Shown here piece after piece: positions 12,005 to 22,598 of a stretch of DNA of 64,000 nucleotides; within the stretch, counting starts at the first letter, position 1; every line of letters begins with the position of its first letter. A program made the translations under genes and the position numbers. The stretch spans positions 6,487,361 to 6,551,360 of the forward strand of contig CM041200.1 of assembly GCA_023078555.1 (NCBI GenBank). Direction: 5' to 3'. The notes under the pieces were generated by a model. The model had not been told where the DNA came from and searched no databases. It saw only the letters and a program-made list of their open reading frames with translations. The stretch comes from Ulva prolifera (taxonomy: Eukaryota > Chlorophyta > Ulvophyceae > Ulvales > Ulvaceae).

Positions 12005-13231
12005 CTGTATAAGCAGGAGTGAGGCACTTCTGAAAATGTGAAAAGTGGCATTTTGTGTAGCTTAATCGCTCGAACGCGTCCATTTTTGTGGTGCCAGCTG
12101 AACGCTCATGCTACGACACGCTACGTTCACGGATAGATCGCCCAGTCAGGGTCCAAACCTTTCGTCGGACTTGTGCATGATACATTGCATTGCTTCGAGG
12201 TGCTTCAGACCGCGGCGGTGTTGTACCATTACCTTGAAAGTCTTCGCTGCCTGCAAATGTGGCCTCGTTGCGTCCGAAATGGAGCTTGTAGCCATTACCT
12301 CTGTCCACGAGACGTAAGCATGGCGCTAAACGGGGAATTGATGACATTATGTGCACGATATACAATCACTAGGCCACACGCATTCAACTGCAGACTCTAG
12401 AAGCGATAGCATGCGGGCAGAACGGCTTTCACACAGGGATCGATGCCGTCTGTCTGTGCGCGCTATGAACGTGAGGATACTGTAAGAGTATTCTCGTCAC
12501 GCACACGCTGACAGCAAAACTGTGCATGCCTCGCGGTCACCGTGCTCAACGTGAACGTGTTCTTTCTACACGCTGGAAGTGTCCGCTGAGGCTTCAGCAC
12601 TGCTGTTTGCCCCCGGCGGGCCCCGGGGAGCTCAGGCCGATGCTCGTGTGGGATTCATGGGAGCTCTGATTGCTGAAGTCATCAATGAAGACTGGCTGAG
12701 TCCCAGACTTGGCAATCGTGCTTAAGATTCCGGCTGGTGTTCCGAGGGTGCTGATCCATGAAGTCGTGTCATCCAACATGTACAACGCATCCACTCATCT
12801 GCATTAGCTCAGACAGAGAAAGTTCCCTAGAGCAGCGCCTTACCTAGATACCGGCTACGCGACAGCGATGTATTGAAGATCTGCATCCCCAATTGACGTT
12901 GTCCTTTTCATCGTCTCAGCGCCTTGAGTAGCTTGAATACGTACTGCGCAGCCAGGTGACAGTGCTGTGAAGCTATGTTGTCGCTTTTGATCTCCAAGAG
13001 CGGCCCAAATCAGAACAGTGGCATCGGCCGCTTCAGAAGCGTATCTCAGTATGAGTCAGCACTGCGGGCACGCGTGCGGGCGCGCTGCCTCCGCACGGCC
13101 GCGCAGCATTCGACAAAGGTCCGCTTTCATGCAGATGTCAGTGGGGCGTTGAGGACCGAGTCTCGCTTTTGCCTATCGATTGCCGGTCTCGGGTTGAACA
13201 TGTCCAGACTGTAGCGGCAGTGGCCTTGCAG
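12005..13231. other. Divergent spacer, possible 5' exons of the SET gene
   Basis: A possible SET-gene exon at 12233-12330 (minus) ends in a good GTAATG donor and can be read in two frames. On the plus strand, an ATG at 12975 opens 79 codons that stop before the hydroxylase ATG; they may be 5' UTR or an upstream exon of that gene. Confidence 0.35.
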
Positions 13232-14570
13232 ATGGCGAAAGCAGGGGATCCAGCACAGCTGAATGCAGCCGCAGCTCGAGATCACCAGAAGGGGCATATA
13301 TCAGCAAAACATAGCGTAGCTGTGGCTGTAGCGCATTGGACCGGCCACTCGGATCATGTGGAGGTTCCCAGCAAGTGGTCGGAATTACACTGGGTATTCT
13401 GGCTGCATCCGACACCAGTTGCGGCCATTTGTATTATTCTTGGGCTAGTGCTGGGTATATCGAGTCAGCCCTCGCTTGGCATCCTAGATTGTGGAGGTGA
13501 GATCCTGCCGTGAGCTGAGGTTTGCAGCAATTCTCAGCGATGACGTTCGTTGAACACTTTTATCCGAATCATAATGTGCTAAGCTAAGCATGAACTGGTG
13601 CTCATTGTATCATGACTCAAGCTGGTGAGCGCGTATGCAGCATTGTTTCTAGGCGTGGCGATCTGGGCTGTTCAGGAGTGGGCGATACACAAGCACCTGT
13701 TTCATGGAGACATAAACTGGTTCGGCAAAGCAATACACACGGACCATCACAAGGCACCATACTACCATATATCCATCGACGACGCCTTCATTGCAGTCGG
13801 GGTGATGTTGTTGAGCACAGCTGCTTTTACTGTCACCCTGGGCGCGAGGTGTGGCATGGACGCGAGTCTGGGGTGCGTTTACGACCGGCACTGGCACTGT
13901 GAAATGGATGACAGGCCGCCAATCCGTATTTATGCATCTGCACTGTGTTGATGCTTTTTTGTGGATCCGTGATCCCTGGCTCAGGCTGCCTGGCATGCTT
14001 CGCTGTGGCAATCCACTGGTATAGCGGTCAGATCACTGAATTACAACACTGATGTGTGCAAATCTAGCATATGGCCACAGTCCTGGTCATTTTGTATGCA
14101 GGTATATCCTTGCAGGGCTTTGCTACCAGTTCACACACTACAGCGTGCACTGCCGCTTTGTCCCAAGTAGCAAGCTGGCTAGACGGATTCGATCTCATCA
14201 CATGCAACATCACTGCAGGCATGTCCCTTCCCTGGACCTGACGCTTCAGCACAAGCACAGCATTGCCACCGTTCATCCCTGGATTGTAACATGCCTCTGT
14301 CACCATGCAGCACCCGGTCGAGCAGGTGGACCTTTGACAGCCTGTGCGATGATGCATAAGCCAGTTGCAGACGTGCACTCATCACTTGCCAGGACTGTCA
14401 ACCGCTCTGTGCAGTCACATTCAGGCTTCGTCACCGGCTGCTGCAGGAACGAGAACTACTGGCTCAGCTTTACGCTGCCACAGATTGACACGTGGATGAA
14501 CACAAACCCCAGCCCTTCCAGTGTCCCCATGACGGAGATGGCGAAGGCTGCTGTACAAAACAAGAAATGA
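13232..14570 (+). CDS. Fatty acid hydroxylase superfamily membrane di-iron enzyme
   Basis: Exons 13232-13496, 13641-13848, 14102-14218 and 14447-14570 join with phases 1, 2, 2 and give 237 residues from the first in-frame ATG. The family (FA_hydroxylase, sterol desaturase-like) binds two irons through histidine boxes and hydroxylates lipid chains or sterols in ER-type membranes. Visible boxes are HKHLFH (about residues 105-110), HTDHH (121-125), H170 with H174, and HHMQHH (190-195), then NYWLSFTLPQIDTW, the usual post-box motif. Hydrophobic segments lie near residues 53-77, 89-101 and 138-156. Intron 3 has a GC donor (CAG|GCATGT) and an AG acceptor, is 228 bases long and has no stop in frame. 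The substrate cannot be told from sequence. An upstream exon adding an N-terminal leader remains possible. Confidence 0.82.
14004..14048. repeat. 45-bp imperfect hairpin element, copy 1
   Basis: It starts TGTGGCAATCCACTG, has the core GTATAGCGG and ends CACTGAATTACAACA. It matches the 45-bp element at 59251-59295 in length, core and left arm. Its right arm has decayed. It lies in intron 2 of the hydroxylase gene. Confidence 0.6.
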
Positions 14571-14639
14571 TTATTGGCCTTGCACTTGACCCCGGCTGCC
14601 CCGGAACGAGGTGATCACACTGTTTGATGAGCAGCCCTT

Positions 14640-15824
14640 TTTGGTGTCGATACATGTATACACCTTTCAAATCCCAGCTTGCACTGGCCATTGGCACGTC
14701 TGCTTTAAGTGTGGCCTCTGCAGCTGATGAGTGCCCTTTTCGTTTTCACATGAGATCTTGCCCGCGTCCGAGGCAACATTGAAGGCCATTGTGCTTATAT
14801 ACATATATGCAAGTTGGCATGTGCAAACAGCCGTGTTTGCATGCAAACCAGCAGCCATCAAATCATCAGATGTAGCTACGTTGAATACCACGAGCTCAGC
14901 CAGAGCTTGCACAGGTGTCTCACTCTAGACCAGGTTTTCTGTGTTATTTCATCTTACATGTTGCATTTCGTGCCGAAACTTGCACGTTCTGCATATTCGG
15001 TGTAACTTCTAATGTAATTGGACTGTAACTGGACGGCCATCTTCATTTGAAGCAGCGCTTGAACGTATGCCATATCATGCCTTGCATGTCACCTGCAGAT
15101 TATGCACCTGCAGGCCACAGGATGCATTTGCTCAACAGGCGTTGCAGGCAATGTGTCCAAGAGGCTCAGGCCGGACGGCATTTGCATGAAAACTGATGGA
15201 TCGGCAGTGAGGCACACTAAGAGATTCTGCCTTTTGGCCATGTCTCAAGCAGGGGTCTCGAGCGGGCAGAAACAATTGAAAACCCCGCTCGGATCCTCTC
15301 TATTCGCAGGTGTCCATGCCAGCAACACTTGCGACTGACCACGACAGGCACAGCCGACAGTCACAGCTCAAATGCATGCCACAAGCCATAGCACATAAGT
15401 CAGGAGCACCACCACCCGAGCCCTACCGGCCCCAGTGCACATTCCCCGGCGCTCTCGAATGCCCCTCAATCGGCCATAACGCACCCCCCAGCCCTCCGCC
15501 GACCAGGAATGTCCCCTCCCCTCCACTCGCAGCATATATATATATATATACAGCCGCTCGATGGGTTCAAATCGAGTCTGCCACGGACGGGTAGCGCCGG
15601 CCGTCATGGGAGTCCTGCCCCCGGACCACATGCGGGTTCCCGTGATGGCCTCGTAAGCAAAGCAGTATGGTGGCCAGCTGGAGGTATGGCCCCTGTCTGC
15701 GCATACCCCGGACGAGGTGTGGGCTGGCCAGGTGTGGCTTTGGCGGGGAGTCCATCGCTGACAGCCGATCGGCCAGCGCCCTCGCCAGGGAGCTCGCCGA
15801 GGTAGATTCCACGCAGGCGGCCAT
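14640..15824 (-). CDS. Candidate gene of unknown function, exons only
   Basis: A possible start at 15824 has a good context (CCGCATGGCCGCC) and reads MAACVESTSASSLARALADR with strong G/C third positions. A second exon-like stretch after an AAAGGCAG acceptor, near 15230-15108, reads LLVCLTADPSVFMQMPSGLS and ends at a GTGCAT donor. A third near 14912-14850 reads ALAELVVFNVATSDDLMAAG. I cannot join them in a proven way and do not recognise the protein. It runs toward the 3' end of the hydroxylase gene. Confidence 0.3.
15534..15550. repeat. (AT)n tract
   Basis: A run of 17 alternating A and T bases. A shorter TA tract is at about 15900-15908, just outside the candidate start at 15824. Confidence 0.9.
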
Positions 15825-18598
15825 GCGGCGCAGCCTCCCTAGGGAGCTCGGGCCACTACAGAAGCCTGCAAGCGGCGTGAGCTGGTGACCAGTACGCGTG
15901 TATATATATGCATGTGATCACATGTGATCATGAGCTGTCCGTGCTCCGGCCGGGGTGTTGCGATCGAGCGATGATGTATGGTGCGTTATGATGCGACCTT
16001 TTTTGCCGAGCACTGCACATGCATGTGTTCAGCCGAGGAGGGCGATTCCTCGCAGTCGGCAGGCTTCGCGGGGTGTGCACAGCACTCCCAGATGCCGCGC
16101 CCTGCTAGCCGCCGGCCCTGTTCGACACATCGGTGGCAAGCTTGTGTCGTTACTGCGCGTGCACCCGGTGTACAGCTCCGGACGGACGCGTCCGGACGTC
16201 CGTCAGTCGACGGTAAATGTTGCAAGAACAAAGTCGACGTCAGAGAGGAGGTAGTACTGCACATTTAGCAACACAAAGCAGCCCACATCCACATCAGCCG
16301 TCATCCAACGCAGCCCAGCTGAAAGGCACCGAAGCCACTCCGCACCATCCCCCATGGAGACAACCCAGCGCGCTGCAGCGCCCGGCGTACGTTCGAAGAC
16401 CCACACGAACTGCATGTGCACGTGCACGTAACTAGTGTCTCGCAGGAGCTGCCGACTAGTTTCAGTGCTGCTTCTGACGTGGTCAGGCGCACGCGTACGG
16501 GTCATGATCATGCTATCGTCAGCATGGCTATCTCTGGACATAGGCTAGACGGCTCTGCAGCAATCTGATACTGTCGGATACATTGCAGTCCTCTGCACGA
16601 AGACACTGCACGGAGACCGCGTGACGGCGTACCTGATCAAGGAATTAATTCCGTGTGCGAGGCCTCGCGCGGTTCGACACATGTACGTCAGTGGCGCGCC
16701 ATGGCGTCGCAGAGCTTCCGATGCGGTTGCCCAGACATCGCGAAACGCGACTGTACATCAGCATGCAAGATGAAGCGAGTGCACATGGGTCGTCCACACG
16801 CACGCTACAGATAGCATCCGGCATCGTGCAGCAACGCAGTTTGAGGTGTCAGCGTTTACTTCGATGCCTGCCTGCTTGATTCAGTACGCAGATATCGGCA
16901 TGTACCTGCCCTGTCATGACACCAGCTTTTGCGATAGGTAGAGCGCCGTTACGGATCCCCCGCTCGCGTTGATCGTGGCCTCTATTGTGGAGCTGTTGGG
17001 TCTCGCAGTTTTTAAAGCTCAGCATCGCATCACACGCAGGTGTGCTATCCGGTCGCCGCGCTGCAGGACATGCTGTCCTGTCCGCATATGTCATCTATGA
17101 TGTTGCTTGTGGAACAGTTCCACATGATGCAGTCTGCAGCGGGGAGCGTCTTGTCACGCAGGCCCTCAGAACATTGTCAACTGGTATGGACGCTCCTGAA
17201 AAGCGTCCTTGCACAAGTGTATCTGCAACTGGTTTCAGGAGTACATAATGTTTTGGGGTTGATACTCAGCACATCGCGGAATTCCCACAGACCGCGAGTG
17301 TTCAAAAGCACAGCAGCAAACGTTGACACGCATCAAGATCAATCACAGGCGGCCCAAAAATACAGAGTTGCCTATGATCTTAAGTATCCGGTGGCGCTTG
17401 CCTGAAAGCACTCACGCTGGCAGCGCTCCGTAAGACGGAGCTCTCTTCCACGCACATCCGCAGCATTCCAAATCAAATCAATCACTTCGCTCATAAGCAC
17501 TGCCTGACTGTGTCATTTCATACCGTTCCGGAGACGACATCTTCAGCCTCAGCAACTCCGCCGTGAGCTGTCACCTTGCCAGCAGGAAAGCAGCAGACGC
17601 TGGGTCACTCTTGATACAGGATCTAGACATGGGCCACTTTACATAGAATGTAGACACGGATCCCTCGACCACGCATGCATTGATAGCGTCCGTCTTCTAT
17701 GTCCCGTCCATTGCCACCCTGGGCTTTTTGTGCCAGGAGTGCAGTTCTGGATTTCGCAACGTGCCTCGTCCATGTGCGGAGTCAGCAGAATGCAATCGCA
17801 CACAGAAAGCACCCAGGCGGTTGCATTTGCTAATCTAAGCATGCATCCTGATTGCAGGCTGAATATTTTCAAGCATATTCCATTTCCTGAGGGCTCTTGA
17901 TTGGCTGGCCCGCTGGACACTCGCCCGCATACAGCAGCACCTGTCATTCAAAAAACATAAGAAGGAAGTTCAGGTTTCCACAGCATGTTGTGCTTTGCGG
18001 TAGGCTGAGGCCCCATCGATCACTCTATCAGTTCACAACAGGTGGCTGGAGCATCTCCCAGGGGTCCGATTTGATAGGGGATAGGGGATTTGATAACTGC
18101 TGAAAGGGCGTGGAGATGAAGTTGTGCGTTTCCAATTTTCGAGCCTGGGCCACAGAGCACTCTCCAATCTACTGAACGTTTGGTCGCTGCACGTGTGTGT
18201 GCGACAGTCTTGCGACTGTGTTGTTCGTGAGAGCCTCCTCGTTGCGAGCATCTCTTCCGACTCAGTGTGACGGCCTCATGCATACACCGGATGTGTCCTC
18301 AGCGGCTGAGCTGGTGCAGGTTGACCTGCTGCTTTGGCGCTGGCGATGCCAGCGTGCAAGATGATGAGAAGAAGCACCGATCTGTTAAACCTTCCGAAGC
18401 TAATGGTGCGAGCAATGCTATCTGATTTGCCGATGCTGCTGCCAGCACGCAACAGATGGCGCGCTGCAGTCATGCACCGTTTGGCCACTAAATTCCTCAT
18501 CTGCTGCTCAGTCACCCCAGATTTTGAGCAGCTATTGCATCAACTCGGCGACACACCGCCACGCACATCATGTTGTCTCACAATGGCTAGTGGTTCAC
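15825..18598. other. 2.8 kb with no gene I can support
   Basis: Short open frames exist on both strands (for example near 17040-17400 plus and 15986-16268), but none shows a domain, matching splice phases or sustained third-position bias. A palindromic GTGATCAC cluster lies at about 15912-15932. Confidence 0.4.
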
Positions 18599-18660
18599 GA
18601 TCAGGACGGTCCTGATCGGGAAACACCAGCGATGTAGCTCCTGACGAGCTACATCGCTGG
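18599..18660. repeat. Two adjacent perfect hairpins
   Basis: Hairpin 1 (18599-18617) has 9-bp arms GATCAGGAC/GTCCTGATC around one base. Hairpin 2 (18626-18660) has 15-bp arms CCAGCGATGTAGCTC/GAGCTACATCGCTGG around CTGAC. Eight bases separate them. Both are perfect. Confidence 0.85.
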
Positions 18661-18829
18661 TTTTATGGACTACCTCGGTCAGTCGACTGATGCTCATGCA
18701 AAGGCACTACACTCTGTGTCAGCATTTCTGATCCTTCTCGATCTAGACAAATCGCTGCAGCTGGCCACACAAGTCGATGCCATCATCACCCTTCAACCGT
18801 CATCATTTCTGCCACATCAAGCAAGCTTT

Positions 18830-21480
18830 CAGACGTTCATGGAGCTGTTGGCGATCCAGTGCTGGTACTGTGTGTGCAGGCGCCGCATGGAGTCCAGAAG
18901 TACATTATGGCACGGACCCACATGTCCCGAGAGACCCGATTGTTGCGGACCCCAATGGCAACGGCAATCTCACGTTGCTGCGCTATCAACCCCCACATCA
19001 AAACGACTTCCCGCGAGAAGTGCACTTTCAAGGTGTGCTCCAAGTCCTCCGGTGCCATGACTGCAGCCGAGCTTTGCTGTGTGCATGAGGTCCCACCAGA
19101 TTGCAGATGTCTCCCGATTACCGATGTCCGCACGAGCCGACATTACCAGTCGTGCATTGTCTCCAGTTCTCCACGGCCAGACGCCTGGCTTTGCATATCT
19201 TCCACAGATCCAGGTGTCTGGAGGAGCCAGGTCATCAGAGCTGCTCTGAAAGGCAGTTTCGTTTTTCATGACATGCAGTATGTGATCCTGATGATGAGGT
19301 CCCAAATCAACAACCAACGTCGTCCAGCATGTGGCGCCACATGCTGGACGGCGCCGCTCATCTTGACCTGCATGAGCTGCATCAAGCGCTGTGTGCGCCT
19401 CGAGCAGCGCTGTGGGGTCAGCGTGGAGTGCACATCAGACCACACCCGCTCTGCCGCCAGCACTGCGGCTGCCTCAGCATGCATGCGCAGCGCAAAGACA
19501 AAAGCTGGCGCGCTCTGGGCTGCACAAGCATCCAGCGGCTGGCGGCAGTCAAGCCGAATGCGTTCGACTTGCGCGCGCTTGTGCCGGGCGGAGCTCCCTG
19601 TGCTGCAACACCTTTGCCGACCCCGCTCTGTTGCTATTCACAGTCAGGTCAAAGCTGCCGCGAATCGTACCCCCCCCCCCCCCACATGCCTCTCTCTGAA
19701 GCATCTACCCCGCGCTCGTGTCGACCCCGCTGCCGACCCCCCGCTGAGTGTGCTGCAGGGGGCGACGACGCGGGCCCGTTTCATGTCCCCACCATGGCCG
19801 GGCACCTCCAGGCGCTCGGCCTCGCCCCGCAGCCGGGTCCGGCAGCGCAGAGCGCATTTGACCAGCGCGAGCATTGGGGGCCCGGAGCAGCGCAGGAGTG
19901 GGCCGCGGGTCCGCGACACCTCCAAGATGCTCCTGCACCTCCGCCGGCGTACCCGGAACCTCACATTGCGAGACATCGGTCAGAGACGCCAGAACCACAA
20001 CAGTCAACGCAATTCCCTGTGGTGTAGCTGATGGTGGCGCACCCGGCATGCTCACCTTCCGATATTATTTCGGAAGCTAGGGAGTGGGTCACGCGCTCAG
20101 GGTTTGGACTTGTCGTTGTCATAGCTGATCATAGCTCTGTGCAGCTGATGACACCCTCAAGTCAAGTAGATGCAAGGTCACTTGCTGAGGTGCTCAGGCG
20201 TAGACTGCCTTACATGGATCTCTCAAACCTGATGCCATAACGCCAGAGGCTTCACAGATCAGTGGGTCCGTTGCAGTGCATGCGCTCACACACATAGCTG
20301 TGCCTGCTCTTGCTACGACATATTTTCATAGCAGCATTGCGCAACTGATCGGTGGAGGTCTGGCGGACAAGAGGCTGGGGGCCATTTCTGGGAGCATAGC
20401 CCTCTGGAGGTCGTCCTCAGGACACGTTCTGGAGGCATTCCCATCGCAAATATGTGTCCTGAGTGCTCTCTCTAAATGGATTCAGCCTCTGATCCTGCAG
20501 GAATGGCCCTTGTGGGTCACATTTGATAGCGGTGTCGTGCTCAATTGCATGCGACCCTTCCTTCCGTGGCAGATGCCTCTGTCATGCAGACGGCAGGCGT
20601 TGCTTCCAACTGTCCCAGCCCTTGGAATTCGCAAGCTGTGTATTGTGGCATTGTGTCATATTAGTGTCCTTGTGCGCTGTGATGTTGGTGATACATCTGC
20701 TCACATCTGTGCGTGATGGGGCAGGTACCTCGTGTGCATGCCGCTTTCAATTGGGAAAGGCCGAGTCCAGCAGAGCGAGAACTGAGGTCAGCAAGCAGAA
20801 CGGCAAGCAGCTGCACTTGTACTCTTCTGTCAGGGCCTTCAAGATTGATTTGGGGCTCAGGAGCCCGTAATGCATGCATGTGATGCCATTTCTCGAGAAA
20901 CTCAGGCAAAAGCTGTACTGACAATAACTGAATGTGCAGCTTGGCGAATGTGTGTGCTATCTACCTGCCGCAGCGGGTGTGGTCGAAGGGATGGCCGATT
21001 ATGGGTGGCAAGCAGGTAGAAAAGCCTGCTCAGCTCAGTTGGCCATGGGCCCTGCCCAATGGGCAGCGTAACGGTCGTCATGTCAGCACCCGCACCGCAG
21101 CATATATTCTTTGCTATAGAACGCAGCTTTTCTCTTGCGATGTCACATGACTCAAGGACTCGCTTTGGCGCTGTGAACAGGTACGCCGAGCTCCTCCCGC
21201 GGCATGGAAGCAAAGCGGGGCAGCGTCTCAATGTAGGCGCGGGCAAGTTCGCGGTGCGAGCCTCCACGCGCGCTTGTAGCCTCTACGCAACGCCAGCCCT
21301 GGCAGATGCGTCACCCAAGAACCATGTGAGATGAGAGCACGTTAAAATATGCTGGCTCTGTTCTGCATTGTCGGAGTGGCATATCGACGATACACGTCGA
21401 CTAGTGATCGCCTGTCCGCCAGCGTGAGGGCCTCCGCCAGATACTCAACGCCCGGGGCCGCGAATTCCTCGCTTGTTGCA
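18830..21480 (-). CDS. Coding exons of unrecognised gene(s)
   Basis: Several minus-strand stretches have clear coding composition and splice signals. At 19597-19368 an exon between a GTTGCAGCACAG acceptor and GTCAAG donor reads ARHKRAQVERIRLDC and later HAEAAAVLAAERVWSDVHS. Near 19850-19780 a frame reads ALVKCALRCRTRLRGEAERL. Near 21475-21370 a frame reads EEFAAPGVEYLAEALTLADR. Near 21265-21197 another reads HRELARAYIETLPRFASMPR and meets a GTACCT donor. Near 20880-20735 a helical frame may belong too. They could be one large helical-repeat protein or two genes. I do not recognise the family and cannot place start or stop. Confidence 0.35.
19321..19350. repeat. 30-bp perfect palindrome without spacer
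   Basis: CGTCCAGCATGTGGC is followed directly by its exact reverse complement. It starts 17 bases inside the intron that follows the 19597-19368 exon on the minus strand. Confidence 0.9.
19670..19683. repeat. Poly-C tract
   Basis: Fourteen C in a row. Similar tracts lie at 47240-47261 and 51826-51846. Confidence 0.9.
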
Positions 21481-22598
21481 ATCATGATGTTGTAGCTATC
21501 GAGCCTGCATGTGTGCTTCATCTATGCTGCCAAGTGAAAGGTGGCACAGAACGCATCAATGAGCTAGAGGTGCGGGTCAGATCATGCCGATTCTGAATAT
21601 ACATATCTATAATGGATGGGCCGCAAACTGATTTATCGCCTACATGCATTGTGTGCTGGTTTGTCTAGTGTGGCACTGCCTCGATGCAGCACGGGCCGGA
21701 CGTGCTTCGGCTGCAAGCCCGCGGTGGACAGGCTGCCATGGTCGATTCATTCATGTAGATGAAGCAGGCTATCTGCGCGCTGTGAGTTCAGTATCGAGTG
21801 CGTCCGCTTGTGGCCGGTTCTGGGCGAGATTCCCTCGTGTTAGTGTGTCCCGACGATCGATGCGGTCCATACAGTCATGACAACATATATGCGAGAGTAT
21901 GATATCTGTTAGTATTTATTGACACGTGTCTCTCGTTTTTCACTGTGGTTTGAATTGATCTTGTGTTGAGCCCCGTTCAAACTTCTTGTTCGTCCGCAAA
22001 CATGGTTCCGAGGCAAAGCCACAGCTGAATTCCTGCTCACCTGCGATGCTGCCGTCCAATCAAGTGTGTTCTAGAATGTACCTTACGCAATCGTCCTTTG
22101 ATTATGCATTTTTTTCCTTCTGCAGGTGTCGAAACGTGTGACATGCCATGCAGCGCACTGTCTACTGTGGCCCTGGGTGCTCAACGTTGACCGGCAGTCC
22201 TCTGTCATCGAAGAATTTGTTCAAATCGGCCTTCAGCAACCTCGCCCAAGCGCTCTGTATCTTGCGGAGAAAGGCTCACTGTCATTGACTGCCAGTCCTG
22301 TGCGATATCACACGAGAGTAGCCATGGGATGCTGGGACAAGTGTGCTCTAGCCCGACTGCCAGTCCTTTTCAGTCGACCTAAGCCAGGCACTGCTATCTC
22401 CACTTGAGCTGCTCATACTGCCAGACAAACATCAGTCTAGGATGTACCATTTCTGCTGCTGTCCTCTTTGCAAGTTCTGCAGAAGTCTGCCACACACCGT
22501 TCTAGAGACTAAAGCTGTCGTAGACGGTTACCAAGCAGATGGAGGGATGCATACAAGTATGCACTGTCATGATGGCACATCTGCAATCCCCTATGCAG
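21481..22598. other. 1.1 kb with no gene fixed
   Basis: This may contain 5' exons of the leucine-rich-repeat-like plus gene: a plus frame after a TTCTGCAG acceptor near 22125 reads CLLWPWVLNVDRQSSVIEEF, but I could not join it in phase with certainty. Confidence 0.35.

Noticed and set aside
15557-15585. GGGTTCAAATCGAG resembling a tRNA T-loop
   Set aside because: The stem does not pair properly and no D-arm, anticodon arm or acceptor stem is present.
17040-17405. Plus frame with the string YVIYDVACG, reminiscent of some transposases
   Set aside because: One short resemblance only, no further catalytic residues, no terminal repeats.
18859-20031. 390-residue plus-strand open frame
   Set aside because: It is the complement of minus-strand exons with better third-position bias and splice sites, and contains a palindrome and a poly-C tract.
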